From Microbacterium sp. RU33B (GTDB lineage: Bacteria > Actinomycetota > Actinomycetes > Actinomycetales > Microbacteriaceae): DNA of 64,000 nucleotides. The notes below the pieces were generated by a model that had not been told where the DNA came from, did not search any database, and saw only the letters and a list, made by a program, of their open reading frames with translations. The translations under genes were made by a program, and so were the position numbers. The DNA is taken from the NCBI RefSeq assembly GCF_900155915.1, contig NZ_FTPO01000002.1, positions 372,001 to 436,000 on the forward strand, in the 5' to 3' direction. Within the stretch, counting starts at the first letter, position 1. Every line of letters starts with the position of its first letter. Positions 46,651-55,437 of the stretch are shown one piece after another.

Positions 46651-46684
46651 GACCCCCGATGGTAACCCACCGGGTTTGCAGGCG

Positions 46685-46698
46685 TCGAATCGATTCGA
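46685..46698. promoter_or_regulatory. LacI-type operator in front of the MFS gene
   Basis: TCGAATCGATTCGA is a perfect 14-bp palindrome with the central CG typical of LacI-family sites. It directly abuts the MFS -10 box TACTCT (46699-46704), so binding would block that promoter. Confidence 0.7.
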
Positions 46699-46710
46699 TA
46701 CTCTGGCGCG

Positions 46711-47943
46711 ATGCAGGAGACGCTCACCCGGACGAAGATCGTGGCCTGGCGCAACGCCATCTTCACGGTCTTCTTCGTGCTCGGGCTCGGCTTCGCCGCC
46801 TGGGCGTCGCGCATTCCGGCGGCCAAGGTCAATCTCGGCATCAACGACTTCGAGGTCGGGATCCTGCTGTTCGTGTCCGGAGGCGCGTCCCTCGTGGGCC
46901 TCTCGCTCGCCCCCCTGATGCTCGTGCGGTGGGGCGCCCGGCGGAGCCTGCTCCTGGCGCTCCTGACGTTCTCGGCGGGGATGGTGATCGTGGGGTTCGG
47001 CACCGATGCGGTGCCGTCCTACGCACTGGCGGCCGTGGGACTGGGCACCATGGGACTCGGCATGGCGGCGACCGACATCGTCATGAACGTCGAAGGCGCC
47101 GCGGTCGAGCAGGAGCTGTCGCGCACGATCATGCCGCTGTTCCACGCCCTGTTCAGCCTCGGCACCGTCGCCGGAGCAGGTCTCGGCATCGTCGTGACGG
47201 CGTGGGGCATCGGTGTCGGAGTGCACCTGTGGACGGTCGCGGCCGTCGTCGCGGCCTCCACGGTCGTCGCCGTCACGTTCGTGCCGCTTCGCGAATCGAC
47301 CGACGATCCCGTCGACGACGACGCGGCGCCCGCGACACGGCGGGAGCGCCTCCGCGCGACGCTCGCCGTCTGGCGCGAGCCGCGCATCTACTTCATCGGG
47401 GCGATCATGCTCGGCATGGCGTTCGCCGAGGGCGGGGCGAACGACTGGCTGCCGCTCGCCGTCGTCGACGGTCACGACGGGACGCAGGCGCAGGGCGCGA
47501 TCGCCCTCACGGTGTTCTCCATCGCGATGACCGTCGTCCGCGCGATCGGCGGACCGCTCGTCGACAGGTTCGGTCGCGTCTGGACTCTGCGGATCCTGGC
47601 GATCACGGCGGGCGCCGGCCTCATCCTCTTCATCCTGGCCCCGTCGTTCCCGATCGCGCTCATCGGCGTCGCCCTGTGGGGGGTCGGGGCGTCGCTGGGC
47701 TTCCCGCTCGGGATGTCGGCTGCGGCCGACGATCCCACCAAGGCCGCGGCATCCGTGAGCGCAGCCGCCACCATCGGCTACGTCGCGTTCCTGTGCGGTC
47801 CGCCGGTCCTGGGCTGGATCAGCCACCAGATCGGGCTGCTGCCGACACTGTGGATCATCGTGGGCCTGATCGCGCTGTCGGGCCTCGCCTCCGGCGCGGC
47901 CAAGCCGATCGCGGGCTCGAAGGTCGGCGCCGGCCACCACTGA
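46711..47943 (+). CDS. MFS transporter
   Basis: A 410-residue protein with twelve transmembrane helices. FAAWASRIPAAKVNLGINDFEVGILLFVSGGASLVGL near the start and GEGGANDWLPLAV-like sequence in the seventh helix region resemble the MFS group that includes sugar or drug transporters related to YbjJ. The substrate is unknown; the neighbouring LacI regulator hints at a sugar-related ligand. The ATG is 6 nt after TACTCT, so it is probably leaderless. Confidence 0.88.
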   Translation: MQETLTRTKIVAWRNAIFTVFFVLGLGFAAWASRIPAAKVNLGINDFEVGILLFVSGGASLVGLSLAPLMLVRWGARRSLLLALLTFSAGMVIVGFGTDAVPSYALAAVGLGTMGLGMAATDIVMNVEGAAVEQELSRTIMPLFHALFSLGTVAGAGLGIVVTAWGIGVGVHLWTVAAVVAASTVVAVTFVPLRESTDDPVDDDAAPATRRERLRATLAVWREPRIYFIGAIMLGMAFAEGGANDWLPLAVVDGHDGTQAQGAIALTVFSIAMTVVRAIGGPLVDRFGRVWTLRILAITAGAGLILFILAPSFPIALIGVALWGVGASLGFPLGMSAAADDPTKAAASVSAAATIGYVAFLCGPPVLGWISHQIGLLPTLWIIVGLIALSGLASGAAKPIAGSKVGAGHH

Positions 47944-47972
47944 GCCCCGTGTTCGGCCGTTAGGCTCATCGG

Positions 47973-48668
47973 GTGCGTCTCGTCATCGCCCGCTGCTCCG
48001 TGGACTACACGGGTCGCCTCACCGCCCACCTGCCCCTGGCCACGCGCCTGCTGGTGCACAAGGGCGACGGATCGCTCCTGGTGCACTCCGACGGCGGGTC
48101 GTACAAGCCGCTCAACTGGATGTCTCCGCCCTGCACCCTGACCGTCGAGGCTCCCGACGCGGACTCGGCCTCGGCGGGCGTGGTCGAGCACTGGCGCGTC
48201 ACGCACGCCAAGACCGGCGATGCGCTCCTGGTGCGCATCTACGAGGTGATCCACGACTCGTCGCACGAGCTCGGCATCGATCCGGGACTCCAGAAGGACG
48301 GCGTCGAGGCCGACCTGCAGCGTCTCCTCGCCGAGCAGGTCGACGTCATCGGCGACGGCCTCACACTCGTGCGACGCGAGTTCCCCACGGCGATCGGACC
48401 CGTCGACCTCATGCTGCGCGACCCGGCCGGGGGCACGATCGCAGTGGAGGTGAAGCGGCGCGGCGACATCGACGGTGTCGAGCAGCTGACGCGCTACCTC
48501 GAACTGCTCAACCGCGATCCGCACCTCGCCCCCGTGTCGGGCGTGTTCGCCGCCCAGGAGATCAAGCCGCAGGCCCGCGTGCTCGCGACGGACCGCGGCA
48601 TCCGGTGCGTCACGCTCGACTACGACGGCATGAAGGGCATCGAGTCCGGCGCTCCGCGCCTGTTCTGA
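47973..48668 (+). CDS. nucS: Mismatch-specific endonuclease NucS (EndoMS)
   Basis: A 231-residue nuclease that cuts mismatched DNA in the MutS/MutL-independent repair pathway of Actinobacteria. The N-terminal DNA-binding domain ([16 protein letters not shown]) and the RecB-like C-terminal nuclease core ([35 protein letters not shown]), with D, E and K catalytic residues, are intact. The C-terminus GAPRLF is short and may contact the sliding clamp. GTG is 6 nt after a -10 box TAGGCT (47961-47966). Confidence 0.96.
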   Translation: MRLVIARCSVDYTGRLTAHLPLATRLLVHKGDGSLLVHSDGGSYKPLNWMSPPCTLTVEAPDADSASAGVVEHWRVTHAKTGDALLVRIYEVIHDSSHELGIDPGLQKDGVEADLQRLLAEQVDVIGDGLTLVRREFPTAIGPVDLMLRDPAGGTIAVEVKRRGDIDGVEQLTRYLELLNRDPHLAPVSGVFAAQEIKPQARVLATDRGIRCVTLDYDGMKGIESGAPRLF

Positions 48669-48675
48669 CCTGCTG

Positions 48676-49968
48676 CTACGGGGCGGAGAGTCCGAGCACG
48701 GGATAGAAGAGCTTCAGCCCTTGCTGGAGCCCACCCGTCAGGGCGCTCACCCCGTGGTCCGCTCCGGGAATCTCGATGTAGGTGACGGACATCCCTGCTG
48801 CCTTCGCGGCCGCGGATGCGGCTTGGGACGCCGGAACGAACCAGGGATCCACCGCGCCGATCGTGAAGACGGCGGTCACCCCCTCGTACTGGCCCGGTTT
48901 CGTGGCCATGATGCTCTCCGGCTTGGACGCCTCGAAGGCGGCCGCGTCACCGCCGAAGATCGACGCCGTGACAGCCGGGATGTCCTCGGACCCGGGGAAC
49001 TCCTCTCCCGAGACATCGAGCAGGTTCTGCCAGAGATCCGGGTCGGATGCCATGTACTTGAACGCGCAGCCCCCTCCGTTCGAATAGCCCGCGATCACCC
49101 ACTCCTTCGGATCCGCAGATACCCGGAGGTTGCCCTTGATCCAGGTGACGACGTCTTCCGTGATGTAGGTCATCGCGTTGCCCACGGCCTTCGAATCCGC
49201 GCAGGCCGGATCCGATCCGGATGGACCGATCTGGTCGGGCACGACCACGATCGGCGCCAGCCCATCGTGCCGAGCCGCGTAGTCGTCGAGGATGTCTGCG
49301 GCATAGCTCACGTCGGGGTTTCCAGGGAATCCCATCATGAGGATCACGACGGGGAGAACGGGCGCGTCCTCCCCGAGCGCTGCGGGAGGGAGATAGATCC
49401 CCGCGGGCCGCGCGTCGAACCTCGAGACGGTCGCCGGAATGACCTGCGTGCCCCGCTGCCCCTTCGAGGGCATGTCTGCCGGCGGCTTCCACGACTGGTA
49501 GAGCGGTCCGGCATCTGTCGTCTGATCCGGGTCCGGCGTCGGCATGTCGATCGGATTCTCGACCACGATGCCGAAGATGCTGCCGAGCGTGGGATTCAGT
49601 CCGTAGTAGGCGTTGACGCCGAGCACCCCCGCGATCGCGAAGACCACCACGCCGAACGCGGCCACGATCCGGCGCCAGGTCGCGGAGCCCCACAGCGACG
49701 CGATGGCGAGCCCGATCGCGGCGAATGCGCCCATCGCCCACCACAGCACCTCCTGCGGAAGCGGGTCGCCGAAGGCGCCGGTCGCGTTCGACACGAAATA
49801 CACCGCGAGCGCGACAAGGGCGCCGGCGGCGGCGGCGACCGCGGCGACCAGGGCGGTGCGCGCCGTCCATCGGCGCCACAGCAGACAGACGAGAACGCCG
49901 AGCGCGACCGCGAAGACGATCCAGGGAAGGGGTCCGTCGATGACCGGCATGCTCCAGAAGGCCGACAT
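48676..49968 (-). CDS. Membrane-anchored alpha/beta-hydrolase (esterase D/antigen 85-like)
   Basis: A 430-residue protein. Residues ~10-130 carry four transmembrane helices, followed by an extracytoplasmic alpha/beta-hydrolase domain. The nucleophile serine is in AGYSNGGGCAFKYM, the aspartate candidate in TIGAVDPWF, and the histidine in PGADHGVSAL. The domain resembles putative esterases related to mycolyltransferase antigen 85, but the substrate is unknown. The ATG at 49968 was preferred because GAGGAGGAG lies just before it. Its stop is 8 nt from the nucS stop, in convergent orientation. Confidence 0.85.
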   Translation of the reverse strand: MSAFWSMPVIDGPLPWIVFAVALGVLVCLLWRRWTARTALVAAVAAAAGALVALAVYFVSNATGAFGDPLPQEVLWWAMGAFAAIGLAIASLWGSATWRRIVAAFGVVVFAIAGVLGVNAYYGLNPTLGSIFGIVVENPIDMPTPDPDQTTDAGPLYQSWKPPADMPSKGQRGTQVIPATVSRFDARPAGIYLPPAALGEDAPVLPVVILMMGFPGNPDVSYAADILDDYAARHDGLAPIVVVPDQIGPSGSDPACADSKAVGNAMTYITEDVVTWIKGNLRVSADPKEWVIAGYSNGGGCAFKYMASDPDLWQNLLDVSGEEFPGSEDIPAVTASIFGGDAAAFEASKPESIMATKPGQYEGVTAVFTIGAVDPWFVPASQAASAAAKAAGMSVTYIEIPGADHGVSALTGGLQQGLKLFYPVLGLSAP

Positions 49969-50064
49969 GGCTCCTCCTCGCGTGGGGGACTTCGACACTA
50001 ACCCGCGCGCGCCCGCCGGGGAAGAATCGATCCCGCCCGCAGGACAATGCCTAGGCTGGACACC

Positions 50065-50760
50065 ATGCCGTCACGCTCGCCCTGGACCTGCATCCTGTGG
50101 GATGTCGACGGCACGATCGTGGATGCGTCGGACGGCATCCTCCGTCGCCTGACGATCACGCTCGACCACTTCGGCAAGACACCGCCGACGCGCGCGGAGC
50201 TCGTGCACTGGATCGGTCCCCCGATGTACGACTCGTTCCAGGCGAACGTGGGCATGACGCCGGCCGAGTCCGAGGAAGCGGTGCGCTGGTACCGCACGCT
50301 CGGCAAGGCCGACGGGTACACCACGGGCGCGAAGCTCTACCCCGGGATCGGCGAGCTCATCGCCGAGATCGCGGCCGCCGGCATCGCTCAGGCCACGGCG
50401 AGCTCGAAGCCGGAGCTCCAGGTCGCGGCGCTGATGGACCACTTCGAACTCGCCCCGCACCTGGCGGCGATCGTCGGGGCCACTCCCGATGAGAAGACCC
50501 TGGCGACGAAGGCCGACATCGTGGCCGAGTCGCTCCGTCGTCTCGAGGCATCCGGCGCCGACACGAGCAGACCCGTGCTGATCGGCGACCGGCATCACGA
50601 CATCGAGGGGGGCGCCGCGAACGGCGTGCCCGTCGTGTTCGTGCGGTGGGGGTTCAGCTGGCCGCACGAGTCGGAGGGATCGGCGGCCACGGTGTCGACC
50701 GCCGACGAGCTGCGGGCCCTTCTGCTCGTCGACGACCCGCCTGCGGGGACGAGGGTCTGA
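50065..50760 (+). CDS. HAD-superfamily phosphatase (phosphoglycolate phosphatase-like)
   Basis: A 231-residue HAD hydrolase with motif I ILWDVDGTIVDASDG, motif II TASSKPE and motif IV IGDRHHDIEGGAANG. The Gph/PGP-like cap domain sits at residues ~22-95. The substrate is likely a small phosphomonoester. The ATG at 50065 is 7 nt after a -10 box TAGGCT (50052-50057); the in-frame ATG at 50047 would lie upstream of that box and is less likely. Confidence 0.9.
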   Translation: MPSRSPWTCILWDVDGTIVDASDGILRRLTITLDHFGKTPPTRAELVHWIGPPMYDSFQANVGMTPAESEEAVRWYRTLGKADGYTTGAKLYPGIGELIAEIAAAGIAQATASSKPELQVAALMDHFELAPHLAAIVGATPDEKTLATKADIVAESLRRLEASGADTSRPVLIGDRHHDIEGGAANGVPVVFVRWGFSWPHESEGSAATVSTADELRALLLVDDPPAGTRV

Positions 50761-50761
50761 C

Positions 50762-52018
50762 GTGCTCGGCGCGCTGCTCGACTGGGTGATCCCGGTGGTC
50801 GTCGTGTTCGGCGTGACCGCGATCGCGATCTCGGTCGGGATCTGGGCGCTGCGCCGTGCGCGCCGCTCCCCGAGGGCGGTCGCCGCGGCGACCGCGGAGC
50901 GCACGCGGGCCGGATCCGCCCTCGTGCGCCTCGACGACGCCGTCGACGAACTCGAGGTCGAGGTCGGGCTCTCCGGTGCCCTCTACGGCGGTGGGGCGCC
51001 GTCCTCTCTCCGCCGAGCGCGGCTGACCGCGCAGCACGTGCGTGACGAATCGTTCGACGAGTACCGTGCGCTGACGGATGCCGACCCGCTCCCCTCCGAG
51101 GTGCGTCGCGTCTCGCTCCGCATCGAGCGGCGCGCGGGCGAAGCGCTGGCGACGATCGAGCGTGCGCGGGCCGAGCACCGGGACTGGATGCGGACGCATG
51201 TGTCGGCAGCGGCGCAGGTCGCGTCGGCGCGGACGCGACTCGACCGCCTCCGAGCGACCATGGGCGATCCCGACTCCCTGGTCGCCGAGCTCGCGGAGCA
51301 CTTCGACGCCTCGGAGTGGAAGCCCGCCGCCGCGGCAGCCCGTACCGCCGTCACCGAGACGATCGAGGCCGAGCGGCTGCTCGACGCCGCCGCCGCCCTG
51401 GCGGACGACCCCACGCGCGACGCGCTCCCCGAGCTCGCCCGCGCCGAACGGGCTCTGCGCGGCGCAGAGGCCGACGTGCGCGTGCTGGAGGAGACGCATC
51501 GCCTCGTGACGCAGGCGTCCCAGGCCGTGCCGGGTGAGATCGGCGCCGCGCGCGCCGCCCTCCGGCAGGCGTTCACGATCCGCGAGCAGCTCGAGCCGGC
51601 CGAGTCCGAGCGCCTCGGGGCCGAGCTGCGGGCCTGCGAGGCCGAGCTCACCGCGCTGGAGAAGGATGCCGCGCGACGCCCGACCCGCACCGTCGACAGA
51701 GTCGCCCGCCTGCGGGATCGCCTCGACCTCGCGCTCGGGGATGCGCGCACCGCTCAGCAGCGCCTGCGCGGCGCGCGCACCGCACTCCCCGGAACGCTCG
51801 CAGCAGCCCGCAGCGCGATCGCGCAGGCCGAGGCGGCCGTCGCGCACGCCCGGGCCGGAGCAGATGCGCGCGTGCGCCTCGGCTCGGCACAGCAGGACCT
51901 CGCGGCCGCGCGACAGTCCGCGGATCCGGTCCAGGCCCTCGACATCGCCCGACGGGCTCTGCGGCATGCGGAGGACGCGTGGGCTCTCGTGGACTACGCC
52001 CGTCTGACCGACTCCTGA
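50762..52018 (+). CDS. Membrane-anchored coiled-coil protein, function unknown
   Basis: A 418-residue protein with one N-terminal transmembrane helix (LDWVIPVVVVFGVTAIAISVGIWALRRARR) and then an almost wholly helical, alanine/arginine-rich region predicted to form long coiled coils. I recognise no catalytic motif. GTG begins 1 nt after the HAD stop, so it is co-transcribed with that gene. It could be a structural or scaffold protein at the membrane. Confidence 0.8.
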   Translation: MLGALLDWVIPVVVVFGVTAIAISVGIWALRRARRSPRAVAAATAERTRAGSALVRLDDAVDELEVEVGLSGALYGGGAPSSLRRARLTAQHVRDESFDEYRALTDADPLPSEVRRVSLRIERRAGEALATIERARAEHRDWMRTHVSAAAQVASARTRLDRLRATMGDPDSLVAELAEHFDASEWKPAAAAARTAVTETIEAERLLDAAAALADDPTRDALPELARAERALRGAEADVRVLEETHRLVTQASQAVPGEIGAARAALRQAFTIREQLEPAESERLGAELRACEAELTALEKDAARRPTRTVDRVARLRDRLDLALGDARTAQQRLRGARTALPGTLAAARSAIAQAEAAVAHARAGADARVRLGSAQQDLAAARQSADPVQALDIARRALRHAEDAWALVDYARLTDS

Positions 52019-52042
52019 GGCGGGCATCGCTATCGTGAAGAC

Positions 52043-54118
52043 ATGAGCGAGACCGCGCCCCCGCCCCCGCATCCGGTCCTCTCGGTCGCGCGCCGCATCC
52101 CGGCGACCCTGTCTCTGGTGGTCGCGATCCTCGCGGTCGGCGTCATCTGGCAGGGCCTGTGGCGTCCGTTCGAAGACACGCCCACCTTCGACGCCGTGGC
52201 CTACGGCCTGCCCGCCCTGCTCGAGGGGCGGTGGTGGACGCCGATCACCGGCACGTTCTTCGTCAACCAGCCCTTCGTCTACATCTTCACGATCGCCGGA
52301 TTCCTCGGCATGGGGTACCTCGAGGTGAAGCGCGGCTCGCGCGTCGCCCTCGCGTACTTCACGATCGGCCAGCTCTTCGCGATCTTCGCCACGGCGCTGC
52401 TGCTGTGGCTGGCGTCGATGGCGCCCTGGGCGTGGGCGCAGTTCGAGGCCACGCAGCTCGACGTCGGCGCCTCCGGCGGGACGATGGCCTGCATCGCCGC
52501 GGCCGTGGGGCTCTTCGCAGCGCCCTGGCGCGTCCGCGCCTGGCTCATGCTGATCGGCTTCGTCTTCATCGCGATGCTCTTCTGGGGATCGCTCGCCGAT
52601 CTGGAGCACCTGTGCGCGGTCCTCCTCGTGCTCTTCGTCGACCGCACGCTGCGGGTGCAGCGCGTGACGGTCCGCGAGCAGCGGCTCGTCGCCCTCGCCA
52701 GCATCCTGGTCCTCGGCTCGGTCGAGATCGTCACGACGATCGTCCCCACCGACGGTCCCTTCGGCCCGACCGAGCCGGTGTCCGGCGGATTCCTCGACCT
52801 CGCCGTGGACCTGCTGGTCATCCTGCTCATCGCGAACGGCCTCCGACGCGGCCGGCGATGGGCGTGGATCGTCGCGATCGTCGTCGCATCGCTGAACATC
52901 CTCCTCGGAGCGCTTGTGCTGGTCGGGATCGTCATCGCGTCCCAGGCGCGGATCGAGGGCTTCATCGACGGCGAGACCGAGCTCGCCCTCGCGAGCGGCA
53001 TCATGTGGCTGCTCTACCTCGTGTACCTCGTGTGGGTGCGGGCCGCCTTCCGGGCGCGCCGCAAGTCCACGCTCGGCACCGCGCCGGCTCCCTCGCTCGA
53101 CGAGGTGAAGGACATGCTGCGCACCCACGGCGGGGGCACGCTGTCCTGGATGACCACATGGGACGGAAACGACTACTTCCGCGCGACCGACGGGATCGTC
53201 GCGTATCAGCGGCGCGCCGGAGTCGCGCTCGCCCTGGCCGATCCGCTCGGTCCCGAGGCATCCCGCGCACAGTCGGTGAACGAGTTCGTCGACGCCGCGC
53301 AGGCGGCCGGCCTCGTGCCGTGCTTCTTCAGCGCCGGGGAGGCGACGCGGGGCGCCGTCGGGGAGTCCTGGCGCAGCCTCGTCGTGGCCGACGACACGAT
53401 CGTCGACCTGCCGGGCCTGAAATTCACGGGCAAGCAGTGGGGCGCGGTGCGCACCTCGCTCAATCGCGGCGAGCGCGAGGAGATGACCTTCCGGATGACC
53501 CGGCTCTCCGACGAGACCTGGGGCGTGCAGCAGCAGGTGCGCGCCATCTCGGAGATGTGGGTGGGAGACAAGGACCTCCCCGAGATGCGTTTCACCCTCG
53601 GAACCCTCGAGGAGGCGGCCGACCCCGAGGTGCGGCTGGCCCTCGCCCTATCGCCGAAGGGCGACGTCGACGGATTCCTGTCCTGGCTCCCGGTGTACGG
53701 CGCCGACGGCGTCGCGCACGGATGGACCCTCGACCTGATGCGGCGGCGCGAAGGCGGGTTCGGCCCCGTCATGGAGTTCCTCATCGGATCGTCCGCGAAG
53801 CAGTTCTCCGAAGAGGGAGCGCAGATCATGTCGCTGTCCGGCGCGCCGCTGGCCCACGAGTATCCGCCGGACGCCGGTGTCATCGCCGACCTCAGCGACA
53901 AGCTCGCCGACGCACTCGAACCCGTCTACGGCTTCGCGTCGCTGCACCGGTTCAAGGAGAAGTTCCACCCTCGGTACGAGACGATGTACCTCCTCTTCCG
54001 CGACGAGGCCGACCTCACCCGCATCGGCGCGGCTCTGACGCGGGCCTTCCTGCCCGACGCCACGATCCGTCAGTTCGCCGGAGCGGGTCTCGAGCTCATC
54101 CGCGGCTCGGAGAAGTGA
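52043..54118 (+). CDS. Rhomboid-like domain fused to an MprF-type (DUF2156) transferase domain
   Basis: A 691-residue fusion. Residues ~20-335 hold about nine helices. Within them GRWWTPITGTFFVNQ, GASGG (S144) and LEHL (H189) match the layout of a rhomboid protease, with serine and histidine in different helices. Residues ~345-691 are the soluble DUF2156/aminoacyl-transferase domain of MprF (SLNRGEREEMTF, FLSWLPVYGADGVAHGWTLDLMRRREGGFGPVMEFLI, RFKEKFHPRYETMYLLFR). MprF domains transfer lysine or alanine to phosphatidylglycerol. The ATG is 6 nt after TATCGT (52031-52036). Confidence 0.85.
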   Translation: MSETAPPPPHPVLSVARRIPATLSLVVAILAVGVIWQGLWRPFEDTPTFDAVAYGLPALLEGRWWTPITGTFFVNQPFVYIFTIAGFLGMGYLEVKRGSRVALAYFTIGQLFAIFATALLLWLASMAPWAWAQFEATQLDVGASGGTMACIAAAVGLFAAPWRVRAWLMLIGFVFIAMLFWGSLADLEHLCAVLLVLFVDRTLRVQRVTVREQRLVALASILVLGSVEIVTTIVPTDGPFGPTEPVSGGFLDLAVDLLVILLIANGLRRGRRWAWIVAIVVASLNILLGALVLVGIVIASQARIEGFIDGETELALASGIMWLLYLVYLVWVRAAFRARRKSTLGTAPAPSLDEVKDMLRTHGGGTLSWMTTWDGNDYFRATDGIVAYQRRAGVALALADPLGPEASRAQSVNEFVDAAQAAGLVPCFFSAGEATRGAVGESWRSLVVADDTIVDLPGLKFTGKQWGAVRTSLNRGEREEMTFRMTRLSDETWGVQQQVRAISEMWVGDKDLPEMRFTLGTLEEAADPEVRLALALSPKGDVDGFLSWLPVYGADGVAHGWTLDLMRRREGGFGPVMEFLIGSSAKQFSEEGAQIMSLSGAPLAHEYPPDAGVIADLSDKLADALEPVYGFASLHRFKEKFHPRYETMYLLFRDEADLTRIGAALTRAFLPDATIRQFAGAGLELIRGSEK

Positions 54119-54139
54119 TCCACCCGCCCGCAACGAGAG

Positions 54140-54174
54140 AACGGGACATCGACGCGATGCGTCGGTGTCCCGTT
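54140..54174. terminator. Terminator hairpin between convergent genes
   Basis: AACGGGACAT, CGACGC and their complements GCGTCG, GTGTCCCGTT form a stem of about 16 bp with one mismatch. It serves the rhomboid-MprF gene and the cold-shock gene. Confidence 0.88.
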
Positions 54175-54227
54175 CGGGTACTGCGTTGCCCCTGAAGGTC
54201 GACTGACGATCGACAGGAGCAGGTGTC

Positions 54228-54434
54228 TTAGATGGGGCGGATGTTCTCTGCCTGGAGGCCCTTGGGACCCTGCGCGATTTCGAACTCCACACGCTGGTTC
54301 TCTTCGAGCGCGCGGTAGCCGCTCGCCTCGATGGCGGTGTAGTGCGCGAAGACGTCTGCGCCACCCTCATCGGGGGCGATGAAGCCGAAGCCCTTTTCGG
54401 AGTTGAACCACTTGACAGTGCCGGTCGTGCTCAT
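54228..54434 (-). CDS. Cold-shock domain protein
   Basis: A 68-residue single cold-shock domain, a small RNA/ssDNA-binding chaperone. RNP1 is KGFGFI and RNP2 is VFAHY, with the usual [15 protein letters not shown] start. An AAGGAA lies about 8 nt before the ATG. The -10 candidate TAGTGT (54492-54487, minus strand) gives a leader of about 45 nt. Confidence 0.95.
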   Translation of the reverse strand: MSTTGTVKWFNSEKGFGFIAPDEGGADVFAHYTAIEASGYRALEENQRVEFEIAQGPKGLQAENIRPI

Positions 54435-54486
54435 GAATTGCCGTTCCTTGCTGGGTTGCCGGCGCAGTGCGCGCCGATCAGGTCCG

Positions 54487-54492
54487 ACACTA
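54487..54492 (-). promoter_or_regulatory. -10 box of the cold-shock gene
   Basis: ACACTA on the plus strand is TAGTGT on the minus strand. It is the closest TAnnnT box upstream of the cold-shock ATG at 54434. Confidence 0.45.
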
Positions 54493-54562
54493 GGGCAATC
54501 AGCAGGGAAACCGCAGGGAAAAGTCACGGAAGGTGACACAAACGTTGCATCGCCCCCCGGAA

Positions 54563-54669
54563 GGTCCGTGCTCGCGGACCCCTGGACCATCGGACGCCCG
54601 GGCCGAGTCGGAGACTCACAGGCCCGGGCGTCGACGGATCCCCCCGGATAGGTCACGCCTGAGCGTGAC
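54563..54669. other. Hairpin-rich intergenic segment without a recognised gene
   Basis: The gap 54435-54757 (323 nt) contains no protein gene I can support. It holds three perfect hairpins in a row: GGTCCG/CGGACC (54563-54580), GACGCCCGGGCC/GGCCCGGGCGTC (54593-54632, with GAGTC/GACTC in the loop), and GTCACGC/GCGTGAC (54652-54669). A palindrome follows at 54682-54693. No ORF of good codon use crosses it. A small RNA or a regulatory leader is possible. Confidence 0.5.
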
Positions 54670-54681
54670 TGCCACACTCTA

Positions 54682-54693
54682 CCGATATATCGG
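54682..54693. promoter_or_regulatory. Palindrome CCGATATATCGG upstream of the FCD-GntR gene
   Basis: A perfect 12-bp AT-centred palindrome about 65 nt before the GntR start and 50 nt before its -10 box TACACT (54743-54748). It is a candidate autoregulatory site. Confidence 0.4.
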
Positions 54694-54757
54694 GTTGTGC
54701 ACACATCGCAGAGGCTTATCTGAGGAGAGTCTCACGGAGTCGTACACTGATCGCACT

Positions 54758-55399
54758 GTGACCATCGCCGACTTCGCCCCCGTCGATCCGCGCGGCGCCG
54801 TCCTCGGCGACGAGGTGTACGCGCGCATCGGAGAAGCCATCCTCGACGGCACCCTCCAGCCCGGCGAGCATCTGCGCGATCATGAGCTCGCTGCGCGGCT
54901 CGGCGTCTCCCGCACGCCCGTGCGCGAAGCTCTGCAGCGACTCGAGCGTGCGGGCCTCGTCGAGGTCGCTCCCAACCGCTACACGCGCGTGTCCATTCCG
55001 AATCCGAAGGTGCTCGCCGACACCCATGAGTTCCTCGTCCATCTGATGGGTAATGTCACCCGTCTCGCCCTGCCCCGCTGCACCGCTGAGGAGCTCGCCG
55101 AGGTGATCGCCCTGATGGATGACGTCATCGACGCGTCGAGGAAAGACGACATGTCCGGCATCCTGCGTGCGAGTTCGGCGATGTTCGAACGCCTCACCTA
55201 CATCGCCGACAACGCCGCGATCCTCCGCGTCATGCGCGAAGGCGAGCTCGCCATCCGTCGAAGCCTTGCCGCATGGCGCCCCGCGATCTCGTGCCCGATC
55301 GACAGATCCGCCGCCTTCGAGCGATTCCGCGACGCTCTGGCGGCACGCGACGGCGACGAAGCAGAGCGTCTCCTGCGTGCGCTTCACACTCCGGCGTGA
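54758..55399 (+). CDS. GntR family regulator, FadR/FCD subfamily
   Basis: A 213-residue regulator. The winged helix is at residues ~18-80 (DEVYARIGEAILDGTLQPGEHLRDHELAARLGVSRTPVREALQRLERAGLVEVAPNR), then an all-helical FCD-type ligand domain. FCD domains often bind metal and organic acids, but the histidine set typical of metal-binding members is not clear here, so the effector is unknown. The GTG at 54758 follows TACACT by 9 nt. An earlier start in the same frame would lie upstream of this promoter. Confidence 0.88.
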   Translation: MTIADFAPVDPRGAVLGDEVYARIGEAILDGTLQPGEHLRDHELAARLGVSRTPVREALQRLERAGLVEVAPNRYTRVSIPNPKVLADTHEFLVHLMGNVTRLALPRCTAEELAEVIALMDDVIDASRKDDMSGILRASSAMFERLTYIADNAAILRVMREGELAIRRSLAAWRPAISCPIDRSAAFERFRDALAARDGDEAERLLRALHTPA

Positions 55400-55437
55400 C
55401 CTTTCCCGCGACAGTCCGGCTCGCTAGCGTTGACGAG

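Noticed and set aside
42703..46665. Long plus-strand frame of about 1,320 codons across the mrp operon
   Set aside because: Its composition is typical of an antisense frame, and the opposite strand holds unmistakable MrpA and LacI sequences.
50047..50064. Earlier ATG for the HAD phosphatase
   Set aside because: It lies before the TAGGCT box that fits as the promoter of a leaderless message starting at 50065.
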